From: DASQHW01 sp038238245
GTDB taxonomy: Bacteria; Actinomycetota; Acidimicrobiia; IMCC26256; PALSA-610
DNA length: 64,000 bases
NCBI GenBank assembly: GCA_038238245.1
Contig: JBBRXX010000009.1
Span: 77,259 to 141,258, forward strand
Direction of reading: 5' to 3'
Position numbers and translations under genes: made by a program
The notes under the pieces: generated by a model
The model's database searches: none
Told to the model about the DNA's origin: nothing
Seen by the model: only the letters and a program-made list of their open reading frames with translations
Shown here: in pieces, positions 18,159 to 28,324 of the stretch
Layout of the letters: every line of letters begins with the position of its first letter
How positions within the stretch are numbered: position 1 is the first letter of the stretch

Positions 18159-18956
18159 ATGACGGCCCGGAAGACGCGGACGAGCTACATTGCGCGACGT
18201 CGAGTCGGAGCTCCCGGCGCGGTGGAGCAGAGCGCGATGGCCCGCGGGGCGATGGACGGAATCTCGGAACTCGCCGCCGATGCGGCCGCCGCGAGCTCGG
18301 CGCCGCGACATCACGCCCGGGCCATCGCGCCCATCATCCGTGCCTATGACTCGCTGATCGTCCGGGCCTATTGCGTCTTGCGCTTCCGGATCATTCGCGG
18401 TCGCTTTCTCGAGGAGATCAGACAGTTCCTGCCCCGCGAGGGCACGGTGTTCGAGGTCGGATGCGGCTTCGGATTGTTCGGCCTCTACTTCGCACGTGTG
18501 TGTCCCGGCCTGAGGGTGCTCGGCGTCGACGTCGACGAGCGTCGCATCGCCCTCGCGGAGAAGGCACGGCGACGGCTGGGCGTCGAGAACGCCGCCTTCG
18601 ATGTGGGAGACGCGCGGTCCGTCGAGCTCCCCGACGAGCTCGACGGCTGCTACATGCTCGATCTGCTGCACCACGTGCCGCGGTCGGTTGCTGAAGCGCT
18701 CATCCGCCAGGTGTACGCGCGCCTGCGTCCCGGTGGCGTGTTCGTCGTAAAGGACGTCGACACCCGGCCGCGCTACAAGATGGCGTTCACCTGGCTTCTC
18801 GATGTGTTGATGACGCGCGGCGAGCTGCCGCGCTACTGGAGCGCGTCAGATCTCACCGACGCGTTGGAGCACGAGGGTTTCGGCGTGATTCGCTACGCCA
18901 TGGTCGACCTCTTGCCCTATCCGCACCAGCTGTATGTGTGCGTGAAACCTCGGTGA
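18159..18956 (+). CDS. class I SAM-dependent methyltransferase
   Basis: 265 aa, with internal starts at 18237 and 18249 possible. Motif I VFEVGCGFGLFGLYFA, an acidic post-I residue in VLGVDVDERRIALAE, and motif LDGCYMLDLLHHVPR identify a Rossmann-fold methyltransferase. The N-terminal about 65 residues (IIRAYDSLIVRAYCVLRFRIIRGRFLEEI) look amphipathic and could touch the membrane. Its 3' end overlaps the start of the large membrane protein, so the two are probably co-translated, perhaps acting on a cell-envelope glycolipid (inference). Confidence 0.82.
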   Translation: MTARKTRTSYIARRRVGAPGAVEQSAMARGAMDGISELAADAAAASSAPRHHARAIAPIIRAYDSLIVRAYCVLRFRIIRGRFLEEIRQFLPREGTVFEVGCGFGLFGLYFARVCPGLRVLGVDVDERRIALAEKARRRLGVENAAFDVGDARSVELPDELDGCYMLDLLHHVPRSVAEALIRQVYARLRPGGVFVVKDVDTRPRYKMAFTWLLDVLMTRGELPRYWSASDLTDALEHEGFGVIRYAMVDLLPYPHQLYVCVKPR

Positions 18957-20986
18957 CGCTTGCCGCGGCCGGACTGTCGGCCGGCTCGTACGTCGGGGGT
19001 GTGGTGGCCGTCACGTTGGTCGTCGCGTCATTGGCCGCGGGCGCATGCAGCCTGCGCCGAACACTCCTCCCGGCCTGGACCGGACCGCCCGCGCGCGTCG
19101 CGGAGACGGTCATCGCGCTCGGCGCACTCTTCGGTTGCCTGCACGTGCTCGGAAGCGTCGGCGGCTTCCGGCGCCTTCCCGTGCTCGCGGTGCTCGTCGC
19201 CGCCGGTGTCGCGATGGCCCTGGTCGGCCGCGGCGTTCGCGCGAAGGCCGCGTCGGAACCCGCGCCGCTCGTGGCCGCGCCCTCGAAGCCCAGCGAAGTG
19301 CTCGTCGCGGTCGCCGCGATCGCGGTGCTGGCCGCGCAGTGGGCGGCGCACACCGGGTTCGCGCTCGGCATCGGCATGACGCACCCGGACACGCTCGTCT
19401 ACCACATGCCGGACGCGGTCCGCTTCGTCCAAGCCGGCGGCTTCGTCGACCTGCACGGCATCGGCACGGTGTCGCAGCGCTACTACCCCTACGACGCCGA
19501 GCTCCTTCATGCCCTCGGAGTGATGGCGTTCGGACGCGATGTGCTGTCGCCATTCGTGAATCTCGGCTGGGGAGCGCTCGCGTTGGTGTCGGCGTGGTGC
19601 GTCGGACGGTCTCGCGGTCTCGCGGCTCTCACGCTGCTCGGCGCCGCGGTCGTGATCGGACTTCCCGCGCTGGCCGGGACGCAGTCGGGTCAAGCGTCCA
19701 ACGACATTGTCTGCCTGGCGCTGTTGCTTTCCTCCGTCGCGCTGCTGGTCGTCGGCGAAGGGAAGCCGGCGCCGAGTGCACTTGCCGCGATCGCGGCCGG
19801 CCTTGCGCTCGCGACGAAGCTCACCGTGGTCGCGTCGGTGGTCGTCCTCTCGGTCGGCGTCGTGGTCTACGCGTGGCGGACACACCGGCCGCGGATCGCG
19901 GTGCTCTGGTCCGCCCTGTTCCTCGTGACCGGCGGCTACTGGTTCATGCGGAACTGGGTGCTTGCCGGGAGCCCGGTTCCTTGGGTCAGTGTGCATCTCG
20001 GCCCGCTCTCGCTCTCCGGCAAGGTGAACGAGACGGGCCGCTCGGTGGTGAGCTACATCACCGACGGTGCCGTCTGGCGGGACTGGTACCTGCCCGGGCT
20101 GTCGATGTCGTTCGGTCACGCGTGGCCGGTGGTGCTCGCGCTCGGTGTCGCCGCCGGTGTCGCGGTCGCCGTCCGCGCCGGACATGTGCTCGAACGCGTT
20201 GCGGCCATCGGTGCGCTGATCGGCATCCTCTACTACCCGTTCAGTCCGCTCAGCGCGGACGGGCACGGCATCGCGTTCCAGTACACGCTCCGTTACCTCA
20301 CAGCACCGCTCGCCGTCGCGTTCGTCCTCGGGCCGATCGTCTTCGCGTCCGCGTCGATGTTTCGCAGGATCATCCTCGCCGCGTTCGGCGCGCTCATCGC
20401 GTTGAACAGTGTCTCGGCACATCACGAAAGGATGCTCGCGTGGCCGCACGGCCAGCTGATCACCGCGCTCGCGGCCGCAGGTGCGGTCGTGGCCGTGGCC
20501 GTGGCGGCCCCGGCCATGCGACGCCTCGACGCGCGGCGCTCGCGTGTCACGATCGTCGGTGCGGCAACGATCATCGTCGTCGTTGTGGTCGGCGGCTGGT
20601 TCGTCCAACGGCGCGCGCTCGAAGACCGGTACGCCGATGACGGGTCGCCGACCGCGGCCGTCGACGCCTATTTCCGTGACGTGCACGACGCGCGCGTCGC
20701 GGCGTTCGGCACGAACGAGATATATCCCGAATTCGGGCTCGACCTCTCGAACGACGTCGAGAAGATGGACGACCTACTGAGCCCGCGGCCGACGCGCTGT
20801 GAACTGCTGCCGCTGCTGCGCGACGGTCGCTTCGACTTCGTGGTGCTCGCCCCCGGGTTCGGGACGGCGTTCGTGCCTCCGGCCGAGTGGCTCACCGAAG
20901 ATGGTGCCGGCACGACCGTGATGCAGCACGGCGCGCAGAGCGTGCTCCACATCGCGCCCGACGGCGCCTCAAGAAGAGGTTGCTAA
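18953..20986 (+). CDS. polytopic membrane protein, GT-C glycosyltransferase-like
   Basis: About 677 aa from GTG 18953 (GTGA overlap with the methyltransferase stop; GTG 18938 is the alternative). A dozen or more hydrophobic helices run to about residue 545, followed by an extracytoplasmic C-terminal domain. A first-loop acidic pattern, GMTHPDTLVYHMPDAVRF, resembles the acidic catalytic loop of GT-C lipid-sugar-dependent glycosyltransferases. Further loops such as YYPYDAELLHALG also fit that fold. A role in envelope glycan assembly is an inference; I could not match a named family. Confidence 0.7.
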   Translation: MTLAAAGLSAGSYVGGVVAVTLVVASLAAGACSLRRTLLPAWTGPPARVAETVIALGALFGCLHVLGSVGGFRRLPVLAVLVAAGVAMALVGRGVRAKAASEPAPLVAAPSKPSEVLVAVAAIAVLAAQWAAHTGFALGIGMTHPDTLVYHMPDAVRFVQAGGFVDLHGIGTVSQRYYPYDAELLHALGVMAFGRDVLSPFVNLGWGALALVSAWCVGRSRGLAALTLLGAAVVIGLPALAGTQSGQASNDIVCLALLLSSVALLVVGEGKPAPSALAAIAAGLALATKLTVVASVVVLSVGVVVYAWRTHRPRIAVLWSALFLVTGGYWFMRNWVLAGSPVPWVSVHLGPLSLSGKVNETGRSVVSYITDGAVWRDWYLPGLSMSFGHAWPVVLALGVAAGVAVAVRAGHVLERVAAIGALIGILYYPFSPLSADGHGIAFQYTLRYLTAPLAVAFVLGPIVFASASMFRRIILAAFGALIALNSVSAHHERMLAWPHGQLITALAAAGAVVAVAVAAPAMRRLDARRSRVTIVGAATIIVVVVVGGWFVQRRALEDRYADDGSPTAAVDAYFRDVHDARVAAFGTNEIYPEFGLDLSNDVEKMDDLLSPRPTRCELLPLLRDGRFDFVVLAPGFGTAFVPPAEWLTEDGAGTTVMQHGAQSVLHIAPDGASRRGC

Positions 20987-21024
20987 TCGGTGCCGGATGA
21001 CCCTGGCCGGATGATGTCGGCGCC

Positions 21025-21267
21025 TCAGGGCACCCAGCTGCGGATCTCGTGACACCGCAGCCGGGTTGATGCCAAGCCGGTGGACGAGTCGACGTGCATG
21101 CTCGTTTCGCACGTCGAGCCATGGGCGAAGGGTCCGCCGCCCTGTGACAGCACCACGATCGCGACCGCAATCACGAAAAGCCATATCCACATTGATCGAA
21201 AGCGGTGCCGGCGTTTTGCACGTCGCTCGGGCCCGGTTTCGTCGTACCAGTTCGGCCGATTCGACAT
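21025..21267 (-). CDS. small single-TM protein, unknown
   Basis: 80 aa. A positively charged N-terminus (ERRAKRRHRFRS) precedes one membrane helix (about residues 26-43, WIWLFVIAVAIVVLSQ) and a short outside tail with two Cys residues. The charge pattern predicts N-in, C-out. ATG at 21267 follows a GGGG-containing ribosome-binding site, and TACAGT upstream could be a -10 box. There is no recognisable family, but the coherent topology argues it is real. Confidence 0.6.
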   Translation of the reverse strand: MSNRPNWYDETGPERRAKRRHRFRSMWIWLFVIAVAIVVLSQGGGPFAHGSTCETSMHVDSSTGLASTRLRCHEIRSWVP

Positions 21268-21404
21268 GTCACCCCGCAGCGATGCCGAAAGGACTGTATA
21301 AGCCCAACAGCATTTGATGCATCTAGGGCGAACGCGGCGACGTCACCCGGGTGCGCGGGCGTTCGAGACCGCAGCGTGCCGGTCGTTCGAGGGGGTTGCC
21401 TGGG

Positions 21405-21797
21405 TCAGGCGCCGGGTGTCGCGATGGGCTTCTGGCCGAAGGCGCCGGCCCGTCGCTCTTCGTCGACGGCCTCGCCGAACGGGTCGGGCGCCGTGTAGGT
21501 GCCGGACGCATTGCGCCGGCGCTGCACCATGTACACCGCGAACGCGATGAACCCGACGGTCACCAGGAGGACCACGGGACGCGGCCCGCGCCGGGACCTT
21601 CTCGAGTTCTTCGCCTTCTTGACCTGTTTGGCGGCTTTCTTGAGCTCCTTGCGGGCCTTGCGGCGCAGCTCCTGCACTACCTCGGCGTCCTTCACCCGTT
21701 CGGACAGCTCCTCGAGCGTGGTTTCGGCCACGCCCCGGGCCTGTCCGACGGCGTGCTCGACGGCGCTCTTGGTGATGACGTGCTTGGCATCGATCAT
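21405..21797 (-). CDS. membrane protein with coiled-coil N-terminus, unknown
   Basis: 130 aa. Residues about 20-65 are charged and helical (LEELSERVKDAEVVQELR, then lysine-rich repeats), residues about 72-91 form one membrane helix (RPVVLLVTVGFIAFAVYMVQ), and the C-terminus is short and acidic. TACAAC followed by 7 nt and the ATG suggests a near-leaderless transcript. It lies between the small TM gene and the NurA end of the repair operon but has its own promoter candidate. Function not assignable. Confidence 0.68.
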   Translation of the reverse strand: MIDAKHVITKSAVEHAVGQARGVAETTLEELSERVKDAEVVQELRRKARKELKKAAKQVKKAKNSRRSRRGPRPVVLLVTVGFIAFAVYMVQRRRNASGTYTAPDPFGEAVDEERRAGAFGQKPIATPGA

Positions 21798-21836
21798 GAG
21801 ATCGGTTGTACCCGAGGCGCGCTCGTGACGAAACGG

Positions 21837-22781
21837 TCAGGCCGGCAGCATTGCGCTGGCCCGCCGAAGGGCCCGGTAGAGCACGCCCGGGTCTCCGAGC
21901 CGGTGCCGGAGGACGCGTTCGAGGCCGCCGATGGGATACAGGTTCTGCGGCGCACGAGCGTCCTTGTGCGGTTCCGACGCGAACGGGCCGAGCGCGGCGG
22001 TCACGCGATCGGCGAGGCGAGCGACAGCTTCGGCCGCGAGCGCGCCGGTTGCCTCACAGCGAACGACGCCCGCCCAGGGGCCGCCCGGGGGCCCGGGCAG
22101 CCGCACGTACCACGAGTAGCGGCTGAACGGTTGCGCGTCGACGCGGAACACCGGCGTCCGGTCGCCGTGCTGCAACGCGTCGACGACCCGATCAAGATCC
22201 GGAGGCAGGTAGCGCACGTGATGCGTCTTCACGATGCCGACCGCGTCGGGCACGTGCGCGCGCTTGCGCAACGGGCCGTCGAGCAGGAGGAGCTCGTCCC
22301 CGCGCCGCCGCGCGGTCTCGGCGATACGCACCTCGGCATCTGCCATGTCGGAGTGCACCGCGTACATCAACGATTCGGGCGTGGCGTCGACCGTGCGGTG
22401 GGCCACGAAGTAGCCGGCGCTCGTCGTCACGTCGTGCAGCCGGACCGCGGGTGAATAGAGCCCGCGACCGACCTGGACATCGACGATCTCGGCGCGACCG
22501 TCGCAGCGCACCGCGCCCGCCGCGTACGACGCGAAGATCCCGGCTTCAGAGGTTCGGCCCAGCGGCTGGGCCTCCTCGATCCATGTGCGCGCTTCCAGGC
22601 GGCGGACCCCGTCGACGAACACGATCGCGCCCGGCGCCGGAGTGTCCGGCGGCGGCGTGCGCGGCGTCCACGCCGCCGGCGCGCACTCGACGTCGACGAC
22701 CACCGGCGCTTCGGACGCGTCCATCTCCGACTCGAGCGATGCGCCATACGCGGGATCCCATGGGTCCACGGTGAACCGCAC
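21837..22781 (-). CDS. nurA: NurA-like 5'-3' nuclease
   Basis: 314 aa from GTG 22781, 2 bp after the Rad50/SbcC stop; the frame is open much further upstream but that part lies inside sbcC. NurA landmarks are visible: motif I Asp57 in IVFVDGVRR, motif II Asp168 in LLLLDGPL, the VGIVKTHHVRYL segment (Lys185), and a C-terminal PQNLYPIGGLERVLRHRLGD segment resembling the terminal metal-binding motif. NurA is the RNaseH-like nuclease partner of the HerA translocase, degrading 5' ends during double-strand-break resection in archaea. Position as last gene of a HerA-Mre11-Rad50 operon strongly supports the call. Confidence 0.82.
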   Translation of the reverse strand: MRFTVDPWDPAYGASLESEMDASEAPVVVDVECAPAAWTPRTPPPDTPAPGAIVFVDGVRRLEARTWIEEAQPLGRTSEAGIFASYAAGAVRCDGRAEIVDVQVGRGLYSPAVRLHDVTTSAGYFVAHRTVDATPESLMYAVHSDMADAEVRIAETARRRGDELLLLDGPLRKRAHVPDAVGIVKTHHVRYLPPDLDRVVDALQHGDRTPVFRVDAQPFSRYSWYVRLPGPPGGPWAGVVRCEATGALAAEAVARLADRVTAALGPFASEPHKDARAPQNLYPIGGLERVLRHRLGDPGVLYRALRRASAMLPA

Positions 22782-22783
22782 TG

Positions 22784-25168
22784 TCAGGTCTCCTCGCGCG
22801 TGACGGTGCCGTGGTGGACGCGGAACCGCACCGGCACCCGCTCGGCGAGCGCGGGGACGTGGGTGACGAGACCGACGACGCGGCCGCTCGTTGCCAGCGA
22901 CTCGATGGTCGACGCCACCGCATCCAACGTGTCCGCGTCGAGGCTGCCGAAGCCCTCGTCGCAGAAGATCGCGTCGAGCTTGGCGCCGCCGGCCGCCGAG
23001 AGCTCTGCCAGCTGGTCGGAGAGGGCGAGCGCCAGCGCGAGCGACGCCTGGAAGGTCTCGCCCCCGGAAAGCGTGCGGACCGATCGCGTCTCGTCGGCGT
23101 TCCGGTGGTCCACGACTACGAACTCCTCGTCGCTGCTGTAGCGCAAGGAGTAATGGCCCTGGGTCAGTGAGAAGAGGGTGCGGGACGCGGCGTCGACGAG
23201 CACGCCGAGCGCTTCCGCGAGCACCCACTTCTCGAAGCGGTCGGATTTCAGCAGCTCGCCGAGGGAGTACGCGACGCGGTGTTCGACCCGGGCCGCGTCC
23301 AGCTCCTCACGGAGCTTCGCGGCGCGTTCGAGCGCTTCTTCGATGCGGCGTAGCTCGTGGCGCGCCGCGGCGCCGTGCTCGAACACCTCGTCCCGCAACT
23401 CGCCGAGGCCCACGGTCTTCGCGCGGAGGCCCGTTTTCTGCGCGCGATCGACGAGACCGGCCAGCCGGTCCAGGCGCACGGCGCCGATCGTGTCGCGCTC
23501 GCCTCGGGCGGCCCGCGCGACCGATCGCTGGGTCTCGGCCTCGCCGCCGGCCCAGTCCGCCAGCGCGTGCCATCCGGCGGCAAGATCGTCGATCGGGGGA
23601 GGCGGTGCACACCCGCCGCGCAGCAGCTGGTCGCGCCGCGCGCCGTACTCGGCCCGCAACGACACGGCACGCTGCTCCGCGGCCGCGAGCTGGCCGGCGG
23701 CGCGCGTCTCTTCGGCGCGCGCGTTCTTGTCGGCGGCGCGAGCCGCGACGAGCTGCTGCCGGGCTTCGTCGAAGCGCGCCAGTGCAGCGATCACTTCCGA
23801 GGCCTCCGGATGGGCCGAGATCGCCTTCCGCAGCTCGGCGCGCCGGTGCTCGAACTGCTGCCGTGTCGCCGCGGCGCCCGCGTGCAGCTTCGCCACCTCG
23901 GCGTGCGCCGCTTCGGCCTGGGCGAGGAGTGCACGCGACTCGTCCAGCGCCTGTTCGGCTTTGGTGATCGCCGCGGGCCGGCGGTGCTTCGGGACCTCCC
24001 GCACGACGATTGTGCACACCGGGCAGGGCTCACCGGCAACGAGATGGGCACGGAGCTCGTGCGCGGCGTGCGCGGCAGTGGCGGTCTCCACCGCCGTCTG
24101 CTGGTCGGTGACGTGCGCGCGGGCCCGCGCGACCAGCTCGGTCGTGCGCGCTTCCTCGGCCTCGAGGCGCGTCACTTCTGTCGTCGCATGCTCGAGAGTT
24201 GTGGTGAGCTCGGCCAGCGCGACATGCGCGTCGCGGGCGCGGGTGAGCTCGTCGCGATCACCGAGCGCCTCGACGTCCGCTTCCGCCCGGCTCAGCACGT
24301 CGGCGGCCTGTGCACGCTCGACCTGGGCGCGGTCGCGGGCCGCGGCGGCGACGCTCACATCGCGGCCGAGGGCGTTGACGGATTGGGGGACGACGACCGC
24401 AGTGAGCAGCGTGACGAGGGCATCGGCGGCGCGCGCGACCGCGTCGGCTTCGGCCTGCGCGTGCGCATCGGTTTCATCCTCGGGACGGGCGGTATCGACC
24501 GCCCGACAGAGGTCGAGAAGTTGGTCGACGCGCACCGCGGCCTGATCGCGCGCGTCGTCGGTGGCGAACGAAAGCTCGGCGAGGTGATGTTCGTGGAGCT
24601 CGACGGCCTTCGCCGCCTCCTTGGCCGTGATACGGGCCCGCTCCCCGATGCGCTGGTAGACACCGAGATCGAGCAGGCGCGTCAACAGCTCGCGTCGCTT
24701 CGCTGGCTCGTCGTGCAGGAACTTTGCAAACTCGCCCTGGGGAAGCACGACGCACTTGGTGAAATGGGCGAAGGGCAACCCGAGCAGCTTCTCGACTTCC
24801 TGCTTCATCTCACGGGCGCCGGACGCGAGGACCTCCGTGCCGCCCGGGAGGTCGCGTTCGAGCATCGCGTCGGCCTTGCCCTTGCCGAGCCGGACCACAC
24901 GCGTGGCGTGATGACGGACGCCGGCGACGTCGAACGTCAATGACACCTTGGCCTCACGGCCGCCGAGGCTCACCGCCCGGCTGACGAGCCGCTCGTCGCC
25001 GTAGCGGGGGATGCTCCCGTACAACGCGAAGCAGATCGCGTCGATGATCGTCGACTTGCCCGCGCCGGTCGGCCCGACCATCGCGAAGTAGTCGACATCG
25101 TCGAAGTCGAGGTCGACGGGGGAGCGGAACACGCCGAACCCCTCGATGTGCAGGCGGACGGGACGCAT
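22784..25168 (-). CDS. sbcC: Rad50/SbcC-type SMC ATPase
   Basis: 794 aa from ATG 25168, which shares one base with the stop of sbcD (TGATG). Walker A is GPTGAGKST (32-40), the Q-loop is PQGEF near 144, a coiled coil spans about 170-670 and is broken by the zinc-hook CPVC (382-385), the signature is LSGGETFQ (700-707), and Walker B is DAIFCDEGFGSLD (732-744). Rad50 partners Mre11 to tether and process DNA ends. At under 800 residues it is short for SbcC (E. coli about 1,050), with shorter coils, closer in length to archaeal Rad50. Longer open frame upstream overlaps sbcD and is spurious. Confidence 0.95.
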   Translation of the reverse strand: MRPVRLHIEGFGVFRSPVDLDFDDVDYFAMVGPTGAGKSTIIDAICFALYGSIPRYGDERLVSRAVSLGGREAKVSLTFDVAGVRHHATRVVRLGKGKADAMLERDLPGGTEVLASGAREMKQEVEKLLGLPFAHFTKCVVLPQGEFAKFLHDEPAKRRELLTRLLDLGVYQRIGERARITAKEAAKAVELHEHHLAELSFATDDARDQAAVRVDQLLDLCRAVDTARPEDETDAHAQAEADAVARAADALVTLLTAVVVPQSVNALGRDVSVAAAARDRAQVERAQAADVLSRAEADVEALGDRDELTRARDAHVALAELTTTLEHATTEVTRLEAEEARTTELVARARAHVTDQQTAVETATAAHAAHELRAHLVAGEPCPVCTIVVREVPKHRRPAAITKAEQALDESRALLAQAEAAHAEVAKLHAGAAATRQQFEHRRAELRKAISAHPEASEVIAALARFDEARQQLVAARAADKNARAEETRAAGQLAAAEQRAVSLRAEYGARRDQLLRGGCAPPPPIDDLAAGWHALADWAGGEAETQRSVARAARGERDTIGAVRLDRLAGLVDRAQKTGLRAKTVGLGELRDEVFEHGAAARHELRRIEEALERAAKLREELDAARVEHRVAYSLGELLKSDRFEKWVLAEALGVLVDAASRTLFSLTQGHYSLRYSSDEEFVVVDHRNADETRSVRTLSGGETFQASLALALALSDQLAELSAAGGAKLDAIFCDEGFGSLDADTLDAVASTIESLATSGRVVGLVTHVPALAERVPVRFRVHHGTVTREET

Positions 25169-26322
25169 CAGGGCACCTCGGCGAGCACGTCGTCGTGCAG
25201 GCGTTCGAACAGGCGCAGGACGCGTGTGTCCTCGACGCCCTCGACGGTGAGGTACTCCGCGAACAGATCGCGCGCGCTGCGTCCACGGCGTGTGCTCATT
25301 GCGGGGGCGTCGTCTTCGGCGAGCATCCGGTCGATGCGCACGTCCACCGCGCGGGGCAGCAGGGCGCGGACTTCGTCGGCGAGTCCGGCACGCGCCGGCT
25401 CGCGTACGACCACCCGCAGCCACGCATCTCCCGTGTCGCGTGCCGCGGCGTGCAGCTCCTCGACCGTGCCGGTGAGGGTGCGCAGCGTCCAGCCGCTGCG
25501 CAGCACGCGCTTGTCGACGCGCGCGGGCACGCCGGGCGCGGTCTCGACGACCAGCGCGTGCTTCGCGTCGAGCTCCTCGCCGAAGTCGACCTGGATCGGC
25601 GAACCCGCGTACCACGCCGGTGCAGGCGCATCGATCCGTTGCGCACGATGCAGGTGTCCGAGTGCCACGTAGTTCGCCCGCGAAGGAAAGTGCACCGCCT
25701 CGACGCCGTACTCGTTGGCGATCTGCGCGTCCCGCTCGCCGCCCCCGAGGCGGCCTCCCGGGACGAAGCAATGGGCGGCGAGGAGGTTCACGGCATCGGG
25801 CCGGAACGACGCGCTCAAGGCGTCGATCAGCACGCGCATCCGCTCCGCGTAGCGCCCGACGGCCTGCGCCGCGTCGAGCTCGAGCAGCTGTTCGGTCTTC
25901 ACGGCGAACCGTTGGGAGACGAACGGCACGAGCGCGCACACGACGGGTTCGCCGGCGGTGGTTTCCCATTCCACGACGCCGCCCCGATCAGCGCGCGCCG
26001 CGTGCCCGAGCAACGTGATGCCGGCCGCGTCGAACAGCGGCGACCACGCGTCGAACGCGTGCTGGTTGTCGTGGTTCCCGCCGATGACGACCACACGCGC
26101 GCCGGTGGCCCGCAGGGCGAGCAACGCGTCCCACACCACGCGCTGCGCGTCGGGGAGTGGCGCTGCCGATTCGAACAGGTCGCCGGTGACCAGCACGCAA
26201 TCGACCTCCTCGCCGGCCGCGAGCTCGGCGATCTCGGCAAGGACGGCGCGGTGCTCGTCGAGCCGCGAGATGCCGCGCAGTAGCTTGCCGACGTGCCAGT
26301 CGGAGGTGTGGAGGATCTTCAA
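25168..26322 (-). CDS. sbcD: Mre11/SbcD nuclease
   Basis: 384 aa. All five metallophosphoesterase motifs are present: SDWHVGK (Asp8, His10), GDLFE (Asp48), GGNHDN (Asn83, His84, Asp85), AAHCF (His184) and GHLHR (His223, His225). The C-terminal about 130 residues form the capping and Rad50-binding region. Mre11 supplies Mn-dependent endo/3'-5' exonuclease activity that opens DNA ends for resection. It follows herA by 16 bp and overlaps sbcC by one base, so all four repair genes are probably one transcript. Confidence 0.95.
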   Translation of the reverse strand: MKILHTSDWHVGKLLRGISRLDEHRAVLAEIAELAAGEEVDCVLVTGDLFESAAPLPDAQRVVWDALLALRATGARVVVIGGNHDNQHAFDAWSPLFDAAGITLLGHAARADRGGVVEWETTAGEPVVCALVPFVSQRFAVKTEQLLELDAAQAVGRYAERMRVLIDALSASFRPDAVNLLAAHCFVPGGRLGGGERDAQIANEYGVEAVHFPSRANYVALGHLHRAQRIDAPAPAWYAGSPIQVDFGEELDAKHALVVETAPGVPARVDKRVLRSGWTLRTLTGTVEELHAAARDTGDAWLRVVVREPARAGLADEVRALLPRAVDVRIDRMLAEDDAPAMSTRRGRSARDLFAEYLTVEGVEDTRVLRLFERLHDDVLAEVP

Positions 26323-26338
26323 CCTCTGGCGACCTGGC

Positions 26339-28108
<1,770 letters not shown>

Positions 28109-28115
28109 GCCTTCG

Positions 28116-28121
28116 ACGGTA
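28116..28121 (-). promoter_or_regulatory. leaderless promoter -10 of the herA operon
   Basis: TACCGT on the minus strand fits the actinobacterial -10 TANNNT and lies exactly 7 nt before GTG 28108, so transcription should begin at the start codon. No clear -35 is seen. Confidence 0.6.
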
Positions 28122-28269
28122 GTGGGGGGGTGAGACAGTTTCGGTGGATGCGTCCGCCTCGGCCGCGCCCTCGCGCCCGCGATCCGCGGCGGTCACACCG
28201 CCGTGGGCACGAGAACCGACACATGCGTCGGGAATCGTGACCACGCTGGACACGCGCACCCCCGTCCTC

Positions 28270-28291
28270 TAGATTTAGAACACGTTCTAAA
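28270..28291 (+). promoter_or_regulatory. -10 box with KstR-type operator
   Basis: TTTAGAAC-AC-GTTCTAAA (28274-28291) is an 18-bp palindrome with perfect 8-bp arms. Its core TAGAACACGTTCTA (28276-28289) matches TnnAACnnGTTnnA, the published operator of the cholesterol-catabolism TetR repressor KstR of mycobacteria. A TAGATT -10 element at 28270-28275 abuts it, so a bound repressor would block the transcription start of the LLM oxidoreductase gene. Confidence 0.75.
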
Positions 28292-28324
28292 AACGTGTCC
28301 GCTCGATCCGGAGGGCTCGCGCGC

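Noticed and set aside
23357..24943. 528-codon open frame on the plus strand
   Set aside because: Antisense to the coiled-coil region of Rad50/SbcC; a shadow of its regular codon pattern.
25169..25969. 5' extension of sbcC into sbcD
   Set aside because: The Rad50 N-terminus (MRPVRLHIEGFG) starts at ATG 25168; upstream sequence is Arg-rich and overlaps the intact Mre11 frame.
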